Source of the DNA: Nonomuraea typhae
Lineage (GTDB): Bacteria; Actinomycetota; Actinomycetes; Streptosporangiales; Streptosporangiaceae
DNA length: 64,000 nt
Reading direction: 5' to 3'
Assembly: GCF_009760925.1 (NCBI RefSeq)
Contig: NZ_VRLV01000025.1
Location: forward strand, 1-64,000
The position numbers and the translations under genes are program-made. Below are positions 16,445 through 25,390 of the stretch, piece by piece (within the stretch, counting starts at the first letter, position 1; every line of letters begins with the position of its first letter). The notes beneath the pieces were generated by a model. The model saw only the letters and a program-made list of their open reading frames with translations. It was not told the DNA's origin and ran no database searches.

Positions 16445-17007
16445 GTCCCTTCGCCTTCCGCACTGCCATGGCCAGGTGGCTGCTCTCTTTCGCCTTGCTC
16501 GCCGCCACCGGATGCGCCCAGCACACCTCCCCGGCCCCCGCCGCTTCCCCCACCCGGCCCATTCCCCTGCCGCTGCCCTCAAGCAGACCCGCTGCGGCCG
16601 GCACCGACGACACGGCCCCCGACGCCGTCAGCGCCGCAGCCCTCACCGCCATGTGGTCCATCGACACCGCCACAGACCACGACCCTCGCGCCGCCGCCCT
16701 GCGCGCCAGCCCCTGGCTCAGCCCTGCGTACTTGGCCGCCCTGCGCTCAGATCCATCCCCAGGTACCGACGCCACCTGGACCACCTGGGCCGCACACCGA
16801 GCACGCACCCAGGTGAACCTCGCCCCTGGCCACGACCAGCGCCCCGCCGACACCGCCACCACGGCCTACCGGCAATGGAGCCTCACCATCACACCGGTGG
16901 GCCGCGACGGCTGGCGCGGCCCACCAAGCGACCTCACCGCCTTCGCCACCCTGACACGCGAGCACCACGGCGCAACCTGGAAGGTGGCAGCGATCACCGT
17001 GTCCTGA
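16441..17007 (+). CDS. Predicted lipoprotein of the transfer locus
   Basis: A 188-residue protein whose ATG overlaps the hydrolase stop. Residues 1-25 form a signal peptide ending in a lipobox (LLAATGC), so Cys25 is probably lipidated. A Pro/Ala/Ser-rich linker follows, then a soluble domain (residues about 60-188) ending in TREHHGATWKVAAITVS, a strand pattern like NTF2-type transfer proteins. It would stand on the outer face of the membrane with the hydrolase. No family name is certain. Confidence 0.75.
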   Translation: MSPFAFRTAMARWLLSFALLAATGCAQHTSPAPAASPTRPIPLPLPSSRPAAAGTDDTAPDAVSAAALTAMWSIDTATDHDPRAAALRASPWLSPAYLAALRSDPSPGTDATWTTWAAHRARTQVNLAPGHDQRPADTATTAYRQWSLTITPVGRDGWRGPPSDLTAFATLTREHHGATWKVAAITVS

Positions 17008-17027
17008 ACAGCCCCGGGCCCGGCCCC

Positions 17028-17714
17028 TTAGCGAACCATGGCGTGACAGGTCCTATTGCGCAGCGCGAACTCCGGGCTGCTTGGAGGGAACAACTGATCG
17101 CACCGGTCCTGCAGAAGTGACCCGCTCCCCGAGCCGCCCGTCTGGTTGGGCACGGATCGCCGCTTCGAGGCCGATGGGCTCTGCTTGGGCGGCGTCTCCG
17201 ATCGCGAGCCCGTCGTGCGAGGACGCGTCCTTTCCACCACCGGTTGGGCCCGATCTCGATCCGCCCCGGCCGGCCTGCCGGATGCCCGGCGGCTTCCGGG
17301 GCCCGTCCGCCGAGCCGCCGGCGTCGGCATCCGGGCACTCGGTGCGGTGCGAACTGTCGGCGTCGGGGACAACGGACCGGGTGACCAACCCCGGGAAACC
17401 GGGGGCGCGGACGACTGGCGCGTTTTGACGGCAGCCTCAACCGGCCTGCTTTCCGGTTTACGCCGATCCTGATCCTGCCCGGCGATCAAAGACACAATCA
17501 CCCCAGCAGAACACGCGATCGCCGCGATGGTTGCCACCACCAGTCGACCGGCTGGCCGGCGCTGATCGCTCAGACTCGGGGCCAGAGGCGGCGTGCTCAT
17601 GCCGATCGTCGTGGCCATGGTGTCTGCGAGCGGTGGCGTCTCAGGCGGTGGTGGAATGTCCCTGCTGGAAGTGACATCTCCATTTCCCGGCTGGCTACCT
17701 CGGCTACCGCCCAT
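17028..17714 (-). CDS. Proline-rich single-pass membrane protein
   Basis: A 228-residue protein, convergent with the lipoprotein gene and ending 21 bp from it. The ATG at 17714 has GAGGGG five bases upstream; a GTG two codons earlier is possible. A proline-rich cytoplasmic stretch comes first, then one helix (LVVATIAAIACSAGVIVSLIAG, about residues 58-80). A long disordered Ser/Pro/Arg-rich outer region follows, and a short C-terminal tail has two Cys (DRCDQLFP, RNRTC). I do not recognise it. Its place between the transfer and partition loci suggests a transfer or surface role. Confidence 0.55.
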   Translation of the reverse strand: MGGSRGSQPGNGDVTSSRDIPPPPETPPLADTMATTIGMSTPPLAPSLSDQRRPAGRLVVATIAAIACSAGVIVSLIAGQDQDRRKPESRPVEAAVKTRQSSAPPVSRGWSPGPLSPTPTVRTAPSARMPTPAARRTGPGSRRASGRPAGADRDRAQPVVERTRPRTTGSRSETPPKQSPSASKRRSVPNQTGGSGSGSLLQDRCDQLFPPSSPEFALRNRTCHAMVR

Positions 17715-17875
17715 GACCACCCCTCATTCCATTGTGTAGTTGATTCGAAGCAGTGTGTCATGGTCGGTAGCCGGCTGCCGAAGGCATGGAACGCAAAGAA
17801 TCTGGCCGACAGCGAGAAAGCGCAGGCCGAGCAGTGCGCGCTAGCAGCCGATATGCTTGGAGCTGCCAAGAGTTA

Positions 17876-17911
17876 CAGCAGGGGCCGCCATCAGAATGGC
17901 GGCCCCTGCTG
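17876..17911 (+). terminator. Strong hairpin in front of the parA operon
   Basis: Arms of 16 nt at 17876-17891 and 17896-17911 pair perfectly around a CAGA loop; the sequence CTGTTT follows. It lies in the 318-bp gap between two divergent genes, in the presumed leader of parA, so it is either an attenuator-like leader structure or a terminator that insulates the partition operon. Confidence 0.65.
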
Positions 17912-18032
17912 CTGTTTGCACCGGGGAGTCGCACCGGCGTATCTCTAGGATTGGGTCGCACGTGCCCGTACGGCACGCCCGACTCTTGGCAGGAGACGTG
18001 ATGTTGAGATCCCACCTGGGCGGGTGGTCGGC

Positions 18033-18905
18033 GTGAGCCTTGCCGACGCGACCCTTCCCCCTCCCCCTCCCAAAGGGACGGAACTTCCCACCTGGATGGA
18101 GCCGCGGATCCCTGACGGATTCGAGCCGCTGGCGACCCCGGCCCGGTTCTGCTGCGTCATGCAGAAGGGCGGCACCAGCAAGACGACCACCACGGTGTGC
18201 CTGGGCTGCGAGCTCGCCCTCCTGGGCCTCCGGGTGCGCATCTGGGACCTGGACCCGCAAGAAGGCAGCGCAACCTCCTGGATGCCGCCCCAGACCAACG
18301 TCCAAGGAACGCCGCCCAACCTGCTCCACATGTTCGAGGGCAAAGCGGGACCCGATGAGGTGACGTACCCCACCTCGGTGCCGAACCTGCACATCGTCCC
18401 CTCCTACACCAGCCTCAAGCAGGCAGAGATCAACCCAGAGATCGTAGGAGTTGAGCACGCCGTCAACTGGGGGATCGAGAACAGCAGCGAACCGTTCGAC
18501 GTCGAGATCGCCGACTGCGGACCGAGCCTGGGCAAGCTCACGATCGCCGGCATGATCGCCTGCCCCGAGCTGATCATTCCGTTCAAGCCGTCCGGCCTCG
18601 ACATGAGGTCCCTCGTCGCGCTGAACCGGACCATCGAGCTGACCAAGCGAGTACAGCCCAACCTGAATCGACGAGCTGTCATCCTCGGCGCAGTGCTGAA
18701 GTCCAACCTCACCGACGCCATGTACAAGCGAGTCTGCCTGGACTATCCCGAGTCGCTGGTGATGGGCGTCCGGTCGTCGGTGGCTGCGATGGAAGCACCC
18801 ACTCCGCAGATCCTGCAGCCCCTCCACGTCTACGCCCCGGAAGCAACAGTCCGACAGGACTACAAGTACCTTGCCCAGATGCTCGTCAGGAGGAAGGCCG
18901 CATGA
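18033..18905 (+). CDS. parA: ParA-family partition ATPase
   Basis: A 290-residue ParA/MinD-type ATPase for plasmid partition. The deviant Walker A is MQKGGTSKTTTT (about residues 43-54; GKT replaced by SKT but both lysines kept). Walker A' is IWDLDPQEGSAT, and the Walker B region is FDVEIADCGPSLG. The GTG at 18033 is favoured by an upstream GGGTGG site; a GTG three codons earlier is possible. There is no N-terminal HTH, so it belongs to the short ParA class by content although it has a 35-residue extension. Its stop overlaps the partner gene. Confidence 0.85.
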   Translation: MSLADATLPPPPPKGTELPTWMEPRIPDGFEPLATPARFCCVMQKGGTSKTTTTVCLGCELALLGLRVRIWDLDPQEGSATSWMPPQTNVQGTPPNLLHMFEGKAGPDEVTYPTSVPNLHIVPSYTSLKQAEINPEIVGVEHAVNWGIENSSEPFDVEIADCGPSLGKLTIAGMIACPELIIPFKPSGLDMRSLVALNRTIELTKRVQPNLNRRAVILGAVLKSNLTDAMYKRVCLDYPESLVMGVRSSVAAMEAPTPQILQPLHVYAPEATVRQDYKYLAQMLVRRKAA

Positions 18906-19819
18906 GCGGCAAGAACTTCAATCTGGAATCCACCCTCGGCGACACCGCGGGCCTGATGGACGACCTCCTGCGGGACGAGCTGGACTCCCCGCCGATAGTG
19001 CCCGCGCAACCGTCCGCCCAGGCGCCCGCTGGCCAAACGGTGGTCCTCTCCCTGCCCGGCGGAGACCTGACCGCCGCGCCGATGTTCACCGAGGCGACTT
19101 CAACTGACCCAGCCGAGCGGCTTTCGCACTACGAGGCGATCATCGATGGGGCGCAGGAAGCAGTGGAGCGGGGCGGCCAGATGCTGCGCCGGTACCTGTC
19201 GCTGGCGGCCGGCCAGGCCCTATACCGCATCCACAGCGATCGGCTGGTGACGAACTTCGAAGAGCACGCCAAGCTCCGCTGGGGCTGGTCACGCCAGCAC
19301 GCCTACCGGGTCATGTACGTCGGGCTGTGCTGCGCGACCTGGCCGGACCTGCAGGTGGATTGGACCACCAAGCAAGCCCTGGTACTCGGCCCGCTTATCC
19401 GGGAACACGGCGGCGATCTCGCACGTGCGGTATGGGACAAGGCCGTAGAACTGGACGACATCTCCGAACGCGGCCTGCGCACTGCGAGGGCAATGGTAGG
19501 TCTCGGTGCCGACGGGGCCAAGGAGCTCCCGGCCAATGGCGGCGGAGCTGCCACAGCGTCCCCCGCGACCGTGAGGTTGCTGTCCCGGTTCGAGGGTGCC
19601 CTGGCGGGCCCGGAGAAGGAATTCGACCTGTCGCGCAAGACGCGACTGCGGGAGATGCGCGATCTCGCGAAGGAGCATCCCGAGGGCGCGGCCCGCCTGG
19701 TGCTACGCATGCGCGGCCTCGCCGCGAGGTTGCAGGAAGCCGAGCACGAACTGGCGTCGGACGTCGGCGAGGAGCTGATTGAGGAGATCGCTGCCCGCCT
19801 CAAGGACCAAAAGAGTTGA
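18902..19819 (+). CDS. ParA partner, putative centromere-binding protein
   Basis: A 305-residue protein co-translated with ParA (ATGA overlap). It is not a classic ParB. Residues about 75-145 (HYEAIIDGAQEAVERGGQMLRRY to FEEHAKLRWGWSRQHAYRVM) resemble the DUF3102-like domain found in plasmid partition partners, with a helix-turn-helix-like SRQHAYRVMYVG. The C-terminal 60 residues are a helical coil rich in Glu and Arg. The gene ends inside a 34-bp perfect palindrome, a good candidate for the site it binds. By position it should load ParA on DNA; this is inference. Confidence 0.65.
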   Translation: MSGKNFNLESTLGDTAGLMDDLLRDELDSPPIVPAQPSAQAPAGQTVVLSLPGGDLTAAPMFTEATSTDPAERLSHYEAIIDGAQEAVERGGQMLRRYLSLAAGQALYRIHSDRLVTNFEEHAKLRWGWSRQHAYRVMYVGLCCATWPDLQVDWTTKQALVLGPLIREHGGDLARAVWDKAVELDDISERGLRTARAMVGLGADGAKELPANGGGAATASPATVRLLSRFEGALAGPEKEFDLSRKTRLREMRDLAKEHPEGAARLVLRMRGLAARLQEAEHELASDVGEELIEEIAARLKDQKS

Positions 19820-20243
19820 TCTTGTCACCCCGGGGTGACAAGATCAACAACAGGTGGGCAGGCTCGGCGAAGATCAATACGGCCACGGTGCGGGCGCGCG
19901 AGAGTCGGATCAGTCGCTCCAGCCAGATGTCTCCGTGGCAGTCCTAGCCTGGCTGGCAGCAGCAGGCGAGGTCGCGGCCAGTCAGCTCGCGCCGAGCGGG
20001 GGCGACCAGCTCAGGATGCTCATGCAGATAGCACCGGAACACCTCCAGAGCCTCATCTCGGCTGTGGTCCTGAACATGGAAGGGATTGTCCAGGGGCGGA
20101 TCTGGTGATGCGGCCGGGCGGGATTTGCGGGTGGCGCAAATCTCAGCGATCGTGACTCGCCGGGGCCTGCCCCCGAGCCCGCCGCCAGCGTCATCGACGA
20201 GCCTCGACAGCCTGGTCGAGGCTGGAGGCGGTTGCGACGGCAC
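19800..20243 (-). pseudogene. DUF4326 gene broken by an amber codon
   Basis: The minus-strand frame encodes the DUF4326 pattern: ATRKSRPAASP, then PLDNPFHVQDHSRDEALEVFRCYLHEHPELV, then LTGRDLACCCQPG. A TAG stop at about 19941-19943 follows, and the frame then continues with DCHGDIWLERLIRLSR, the expected Cys-His end of the family, to a TGA at 19800. Thus one nonsense codon splits an otherwise intact domain between its cysteines. The start ATG lies inside the M48 gene. The first 99 residues could still be made. Readthrough or a sequencing error are the alternatives to decay. Confidence 0.65.
19815..19848. repeat. 34-bp perfect palindrome at end of the par operon
   Basis: Positions 19815-19848 form a perfect palindrome with no loop. 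The half sequence reads GTTGATCTTG then TCACCCC, mirrored about the centre between 19831 and 19832. It overlaps the stop codon of the ParA partner. The 9-mer TTGATCTTG and its complement recur at 25391-25425 around the -35 box of another promoter. It could be a centromere (parS-like), an operator, or a bidirectional terminator, although no T-run follows. Confidence 0.8.
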
Positions 20244-20895
20244 GCAGGCGGGTGTGGCGAGAGGGGTAGCGACTGATGATCCAGCTTGAGATCTTGACCC
20301 ACACCGGATCGGCGGCTTTGGCCTGCAGCGTGGCGGTGGTGATCGCGTAGCCGTCGGCGCCGATGTGGTTCAGCAGCTGGCACGCCAGCACGTCGGCGCT
20401 GATCTCCTCCTGGCGCGCTTGGGCGGCCTCCATCAGAGACGCCAGCGTGGCCAGGCCAGCGAGCGTAGCCCATGGCCACCACCAGGCGAAGGTGATGGCG
20501 GTGGGCAGGCTCAGCGCCGCCAAGGCGGCCAGGCATTGGGCGGCGCGCAGCCAAGGCCGCGGCCGGGTCGAGTGTCCGAGGACCTGATGGGCGACCTCGT
20601 GCGCCAGCACGCCGTACAGCTCGGGAGCCTCCAGGTCGGCCAGCATGCCGCTGTCGAGCTGAATTCGGGTGGCGCCCGAGCAACGATCGATGTATGAGAT
20701 GCCGCCCTCGGGCAGCTCAGAGTGCAAAGTGATCAGGACGGGGCCGGCGTGGGCGGCGCCAGGGGCCCGAAGCAGCAACCTGGTCAGCGCGGCTACGCCC
20801 TGCAGCTCGGGAGTGCCCGGCCGCGCCGCACCACGGCCGTTGCCCCTTCGGACGGCTGATGCAGGCGGCGAGATGATGATCGACAGGTCGCTCAT
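20191..20895 (-). CDS. M48-family membrane metallopeptidase
   Basis: A 234-residue zinc peptidase. The HEVAH motif sits at residues 99-103 (YGVLAHEVAHQVLGH) and the third zinc ligand is probably the first or second Glu of QEEISADVLACQLL (about 163). Two hydrophobic helices (about 118-155) lie between them, the usual HtpX/M48 arrangement, so the active site faces the cytoplasm next to the membrane. It starts 15 bp after the end of the long ParB gene on the same strand, so they likely share an mRNA. A membrane peptidase in a partition operon is unusual; its substrate is unknown. Confidence 0.8.
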   Translation of the reverse strand: MSDLSIIISPPASAVRRGNGRGAARPGTPELQGVAALTRLLLRAPGAAHAGPVLITLHSELPEGGISYIDRCSGATRIQLDSGMLADLEAPELYGVLAHEVAHQVLGHSTRPRPWLRAAQCLAALAALSLPTAITFAWWWPWATLAGLATLASLMEAAQARQEEISADVLACQLLNHIGADGYAITTATLQAKAADPVWVKISSWIISRYPSRHTRLRAVATASSLDQAVEARR

Positions 20896-20909
20896 GCGAG
20901 GCTCCCTTC

Positions 20910-23900
20910 TTAAGCGTCAGGAGGGATGTCCGAGTCGCCGGGCACGGCCGCCGTGCATCGTGGGGCGCACTCATAGACCCAACCCCCGTCGGCGGTCTCG
21001 TCGCGTCTGACGTCGCACGACCAGTGGTTGTTGGTGCGGGCGCTGTAGCTGCAGGCGCAGCTCGGGCAGCTCAATCGCGCGCGGGCTTCGAGCCGTTCGC
21101 GACTGTCCTTCAGTCGCTGCTGCTCCCACTCGGTGGGCTGGTAGTCGACCTCGTCCATCAGGCGGTCGTAGTAGTCGACGACCTCCTGGTCCCATTGATG
21201 GTGCTGGTAGCGCACGTGTTGTTCGCTTGCGGCCACAGTCATCACCAGGGCCAGCCGCAGATGCAGCGCCGGGTCCTTGCGGGCCTGGGCCGCGTACTCG
21301 TAGGCGTCGGCGTCTTTGGCGGCCAACTCGATGTAGGGATCGCCCGTCGCCTCGCCCTCGCCGAGCTCTCGGAGCCAGCGGGTGGCCAGTTTGAGGGTGG
21401 AGGCGTCGGTGTTGCGCCGCACGACGGAGTCGGCCAGCAGCGACGCGGCCTGGGCCGCGGTGAGCGCGGTCTTCCCGAGCGCGATCTTGGCGGCGAGCCG
21501 CATGCCGGCCTCGGTGCGTTGGCGCTGGGCGAGCTTTTGGTCCTTGCTATCGTCGGCTGGGGCGTCGCCGCGTTCGTTGGCCAGCCGGAAGCTCCGCGGC
21601 TGATGCTCGGGATCGCTGTGGGCCTGCGGCGTACGGCAGTAGTACTCCGGCCGCCCGCGCCAGCTGACGGTGGCGACCAGGCAACCGGCCTCCTGGTGAG
21701 GAATGAGGTACTCCTCGTCGCCGCCCTCGTCGGCGGGGTGAAGCGCGTGCAGGTAGGACCCCTTGGGGAAGGCCGTCAACGGGTCAACGACCTTCAAGCC
21801 GGCACCTTCCAGGTGGGCGCGAACCTGCGCGCGCTTCTCCTCCTCTTGCCGCTCCTCGAGGTGGCGGTTGACCACCTGCTTGGCCCGGTAGCCGCCGGTG
21901 ACCTGCTTGAGAGCTGCTGTGACGCGGTCGGCGTCGTCACCGAGCCGGCTCAGCTCGACCGCATCCGCAGTGGAGATGGCCCCCGCGCTGAGCGCCTCCT
22001 GCGCGCGGTCGGGCAACCGCAGCAGAGCCAGGCGCTTGGACACCTGTCCCTGGGCGCAGCCGAGCCGTTGCGCGATCTTGCGCTGCGACCAGCCGCGGCC
22101 GGCCAGCTCCTGCATCGCGCGCGCCTCGGCGAGCGGCTCAAGGCCCTGCCGGATTCCGTCGCCGTTCTCCGAGAGCATGACGATCAAGGCCTCATCGCCC
22201 GCCAGGTCGTCGCGGATAACGGCCGGCACCCGGGTGAGACCAGCCTCCACCGCGGCTCGGTGGCGCCGGTGTCCGGCCAGGATCACGTGCGTCGCGGCGG
22301 CGTCAACAGACGGCCAGTCCGCGGCTGCGTGCGCGGCCGCGGTGACGACCACCAGGGGTTCCAGGACGCCGACCTCGCCGATGGACGCCTGGAGCTCCTC
22401 CAGATTGCCCAGACCAGTGCGTGGATTGGCGGGATGGGGGGCGAGGTCAGCCAGCGTCAGCTCGGCCGCGATCATCATTGCGGCGGCAGGAGGGGGTTGA
22501 TCCTCTCCATCGGTGGCGGCCGTCGGCGCCATGGCGTCGGTCGACGTCTCGGACAAGGAAGCCTCCTGAGATGTTCGCTTGCGGTGGCCGGCGGGCGAGT
22601 AGGGCGCCGGGCCGGGTGCTTCGTGAGTGAGCGGTTCGTCGGGCGGGTCCAGGGCGTTGGCGAGATACAGCCGTGAAGGAGGGCGCGGGCTATCCCGCAG
22701 GGCGGGCTGAACGGCGCCGGGCTCGGCGGCCGGGTGGCCCAGCCGGATCGAGGTCGCAGCTTCGATCCGGGCGGCCGCGGCGCTCGCCTCGGCCTCGTCA
22801 TCGAAGGGGCCACACAGCACGACGTCGCCGCTCAGCGTCCACCAGCGGCGCCTGGCCCTCTCGACGGGCAGCAGGATGGGGAAGAACAAGCTGGGGTTGA
22901 TCGTCTGAATCTCGCCCCCGGGGCGACGAATGCGCAGCCCGTACAACATGGAGTTGCCGGGCACGCCGGCCAGCAACTCGATCGCGTTGACCACCACGCC
23001 CTCGCTGCGGACGATCTCGGTGGCGCCGCCGCCGTAGTCGATGAGCAGCTCGTCACCGACAGTGCCGCATTCTGCGAGCTTGCGGACGTGGCGGGTTTCG
23101 TGCTCCCAGCCAGCGTCGCTCACCAGCTGGTGGGTCAGGCTGTCTGACGCAGGCAACTCGGCCAGCTGATAGCGGTAGTCGTCTGGGGCGGGGTGCGTGA
23201 AGACCTTGTGCCGGACCGCCAGGCGCGCCGCGAGGGCGTCATAGTCGGCGCTGATCGGCACCTCACCCTGCCACAGCCATCCGGCAAGACCGCGCTGCAG
23301 GCCCAGGTAGCGAGCAATGGCCCGGCCGGCGACCTGCCCGTCATCAAAGACACGACCAAGCTCCAGGGGCCCGCCGGCCGCTCGCTGCAGGCGCTGCTCG
23401 CGGCGTTCCGCCTGGCGGCGCTCCTTGAGGTAGGCCCGATCCTGCGCCACGTCGTACGCGGTCTTGAGAACCTGCTCGCGAGGTATCGGCGCGACGCAGA
23501 CCTCGACACGGGCACGGCCCTCACGTACGGCTGCGGTAACCGCAGGCAGGTTAAGGTCTGGGTCGCTCATGCCAGCGTGCCTACGGGCCTGGTCTATGGC
23601 CTCCAGCGTGACGTACACGACGGTGACCGGGTCGTCGTGCTCGCCGCTATCGACGACGCCACGGCGTACACGGTCACCCTGGATGATCCAAACGACATCG
23701 CCGGGCCGGACCAGCGGAGCACGCTCCAGACCCACTGTGCCAACATCGGCGCACAGGCTCATGCTGAGAGAGGCCGCCCGCAGTTCCCGCTCGGCCACCT
23801 GCCGACCGGCTCGGTCGGCAGGCCGGCCAGGCGCTGTCGGAGTGCAGTCGTCGTGATGATCTGGCTGGTGCGGCGGCGCGGCCAGAAGGGCGATTCCGGC

Positions 23901-24029
23901 GGAATCGGCGATGTCCGCGCCGACGGTCCTCTCCCGCCCGAGGGAAGGCTCGCCCTGATCGACCGCCTGGCGGTGAGCAGGCGGCGGCTCTCCGGCGGCC
24001 ATGCCGCTGCCGATCTTCTCTCGCTCCAT
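20910..24029 (-). CDS. Very long ParB-family protein with C-terminal zinc-finger-like region
   Basis: A 1039-residue protein, about three times the usual ParB size. The ATG at 24029 follows GGGAG. Residues 1-510 hold an unassigned region (RPGDVVWIIQGDRVRRGVVDSG, a strand-rich turn; then coiled stretches). The ParB N-terminal domain begins near 520 (LTLADLAPHPANPRTG, then HVILAGHRRHRAAVEAG), followed by the HTH near 646 (QRKIAQRLGCAQGQVSKRLALLRLP). A long helical part ends in CPSCACSYSARTNNHWSC and CAPRC, a possible zinc ribbon. Such ParB-like proteins on actinobacterial elements may bind DNA or cut it; here CTP-binding motif GHRRH is intact. Confidence 0.8.
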   Translation of the reverse strand: MEREKIGSGMAAGEPPPAHRQAVDQGEPSLGRERTVGADIADSAGIALLAAPPHQPDHHDDCTPTAPGRPADRAGRQVAERELRAASLSMSLCADVGTVGLERAPLVRPGDVVWIIQGDRVRRGVVDSGEHDDPVTVVYVTLEAIDQARRHAGMSDPDLNLPAVTAAVREGRARVEVCVAPIPREQVLKTAYDVAQDRAYLKERRQAERREQRLQRAAGGPLELGRVFDDGQVAGRAIARYLGLQRGLAGWLWQGEVPISADYDALAARLAVRHKVFTHPAPDDYRYQLAELPASDSLTHQLVSDAGWEHETRHVRKLAECGTVGDELLIDYGGGATEIVRSEGVVVNAIELLAGVPGNSMLYGLRIRRPGGEIQTINPSLFFPILLPVERARRRWWTLSGDVVLCGPFDDEAEASAAAARIEAATSIRLGHPAAEPGAVQPALRDSPRPPSRLYLANALDPPDEPLTHEAPGPAPYSPAGHRKRTSQEASLSETSTDAMAPTAATDGEDQPPPAAAMMIAAELTLADLAPHPANPRTGLGNLEELQASIGEVGVLEPLVVVTAAAHAAADWPSVDAAATHVILAGHRRHRAAVEAGLTRVPAVIRDDLAGDEALIVMLSENGDGIRQGLEPLAEARAMQELAGRGWSQRKIAQRLGCAQGQVSKRLALLRLPDRAQEALSAGAISTADAVELSRLGDDADRVTAALKQVTGGYRAKQVVNRHLEERQEEEKRAQVRAHLEGAGLKVVDPLTAFPKGSYLHALHPADEGGDEEYLIPHQEAGCLVATVSWRGRPEYYCRTPQAHSDPEHQPRSFRLANERGDAPADDSKDQKLAQRQRTEAGMRLAAKIALGKTALTAAQAASLLADSVVRRNTDASTLKLATRWLRELGEGEATGDPYIELAAKDADAYEYAAQARKDPALHLRLALVMTVAASEQHVRYQHHQWDQEVVDYYDRLMDEVDYQPTEWEQQRLKDSRERLEARARLSCPSCACSYSARTNNHWSCDVRRDETADGGWVYECAPRCTAAVPGDSDIPPDA

Positions 24030-24045
24030 CAAAGCTCCCGTTCTT

Positions 24046-24063
24046 GTGTACACTAATGTACAC
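24046..24063. promoter_or_regulatory. Paired TGTACA operator between long parB and Phd/YefM-like gene
   Basis: Two TGTACA palindromes at 24047-24052 and 24057-24062, inside the sequence GTGTACACTAATGTACAC, have centres 10 bp apart, one helical turn. TGTACA is the operator core known for YefM-type antitoxins. The sites lie between the divergent starts at 24029 and 24091, so the antitoxin-like protein probably represses both genes. Confidence 0.7.
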
Positions 24064-24090
24064 ATGTGAACGCGGGTTAGCATAGGTGTC

Positions 24091-24291
24091 ATGACGGACC
24101 GGGAAGGACGCGAGCCCAACGAGATGAGCGTGCGCGACTTGCGTTCTGAGCTAGCGGATGTGCTTAATGACGCCGCCGTGTATGGCCGAATCACCTACGT
24201 GACGAATCGAGGACGACGAATCGCAGCGGTGGTTCCCGTTCCGATCGCAGACCAGGCGATTGAGCCCGCTGTGGAGGGCGCTGAAATCTAG
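24091..24291 (+). CDS. Phd/YefM-family antitoxin-like regulator
   Basis: A 66-residue protein with the Phd/YefM N-terminal fold: MSVRDLRSELADVLNDAAVYGRITYVTNRGRRIAAVVPVP. No toxin gene follows: the next gene is on the opposite strand and ends on its stop codon. It is therefore either an orphan DNA-binding regulator or an antitoxin whose toxin is elsewhere. The TGTACA pair in its upstream region supports autoregulation. The start at 24091 leaves a short Asp/Arg-rich lead; an ATG at 24124 is also possible. Confidence 0.75.
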   Translation: MTDREGREPNEMSVRDLRSELADVLNDAAVYGRITYVTNRGRRIAAVVPVPIADQAIEPAVEGAEI

Positions 24292-25225
24292 TGCGAAGGC
24301 GAGCCGGCCAGCAGCTCAGCGGCCTCGCGCACTTGGCGAATCTGGTCGGCCAATGCCTGTTCGGTGTAGTGCGCCTGTGACGTCAAGTCCTCAAGCGCCC
24401 TGGCGGAGGTGCTGTCGGCCGCCGCCGACAGGCTATAGGCAACGTCGGCGCCTTCACCTGTTCTGCATACCGCTCCAACGCTCGGACCCGGTCGCTGACG
24501 GTCTCAAGCGCCTCCCTGAACGTCCGTGCTGCCGGACTCAGCGCGCCCTCATCAGGCCCGCCCGTAGGAATCGAGAGGTCAGGGTGACGTTGCCGCAGCT
24601 GTGACAGTCCGCGAAGCGCTTGGGCGATCTCCCACTCCTGGCGAGGCAGCACGACTTGGTTGTGGATGCTGTCGAGCAGACCGGCCTGGTGAACCTCCGA
24701 CCCAAAGACTAGGTCGACGGCGGCTTGGGCACGGGCAAGAAGATCGCGCGAACCTGTGTCCAACTCGTCCGGGCCGATGTAGCGGCCGTACGTCCGCCGC
24801 AGCAGCTTCTCCTGGGAGCCCTCGCCGATCCGCAGCGCCAAGAGCAGCGAAATCAGCATGGGCAAGAAGGGAACGATCACCAACAGGTAGGCACCCACCA
24901 GGGCTGCGTCATGGAGCCAGCCCAACACCTGCATGAACCCATCGAGCCGAGGCGTGAGCCACAGAGCGAAGGGATTCACTGTCCGGTGCGCGACCATGAA
25001 GCCAGCGACGCCAGCAACACCACTCAAGATGAATCGGCGAGACCGCCGTCCCGCGGGACCTACTTCCACGTGACCCCGCCATCGCACGCGGCGAACCACC
25101 GGTGGACTGGCTGGCGCGGAGCGTGGATTGATTCTCAGTAGGAATCGCCGTTGCGCCTCAGGGAGGTCAGGGTCCACGGCTACCCGAGGAGGTGCAGGAA
25201 GGGCTGTCCGGCGGATGTCGGCCAT
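24288..25225 (-). pseudogene. Membrane protein gene with an apparent 1-nt frameshift near its 3' end
   Basis: From ATG 25225 (preceded by AAGGAGG) the frame encodes a protein with two hydrophobic helices (FILSGVAGVAGFMVAHRTVN and GAYLLVIVPFLPMLISLLLAL) and a helical C-terminus, and stops at 24383 after a low-quality tail. If one base is added near 24447-24451 the other frame continues as DVAYSLSAAADSTSARALEDL and ends TEQALADQIRQVREAAELLAGSPSH at 24288, touching the antitoxin stop. The extension has natural codon use and an amphipathic helix, so a single-base deletion or a sequencing slip is likely. Family unknown. Confidence 0.6.
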
Positions 25226-25390
25226 TGCGACTGTCCTCCTTGTCCAGCGCTTGTAAGCAAGGTAACCGCGCCTGAGGTTCGGAGCGAGAGCTTGTTGCTG
25301 TGGATGTCGGATCATGCGCGCTCATGCTCTGGCTTTTGCGTGATCCCTTTGGCTAGGAGTTGGGTTCCTAGAGGTGCCTTTGGCATGTTT

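Noticed and set aside
24091..24291. Complete toxin-antitoxin pair
   Set aside because: The next gene is convergent and is a membrane protein; no RelE- or Doc-like toxin is seen on either side.
25131..25147. GATTCT-N5-GGAATC as a seventh member of the dispersed palindrome
   Set aside because: The spacer is 5 bp instead of 2-3 and one base differs, so it was not counted.
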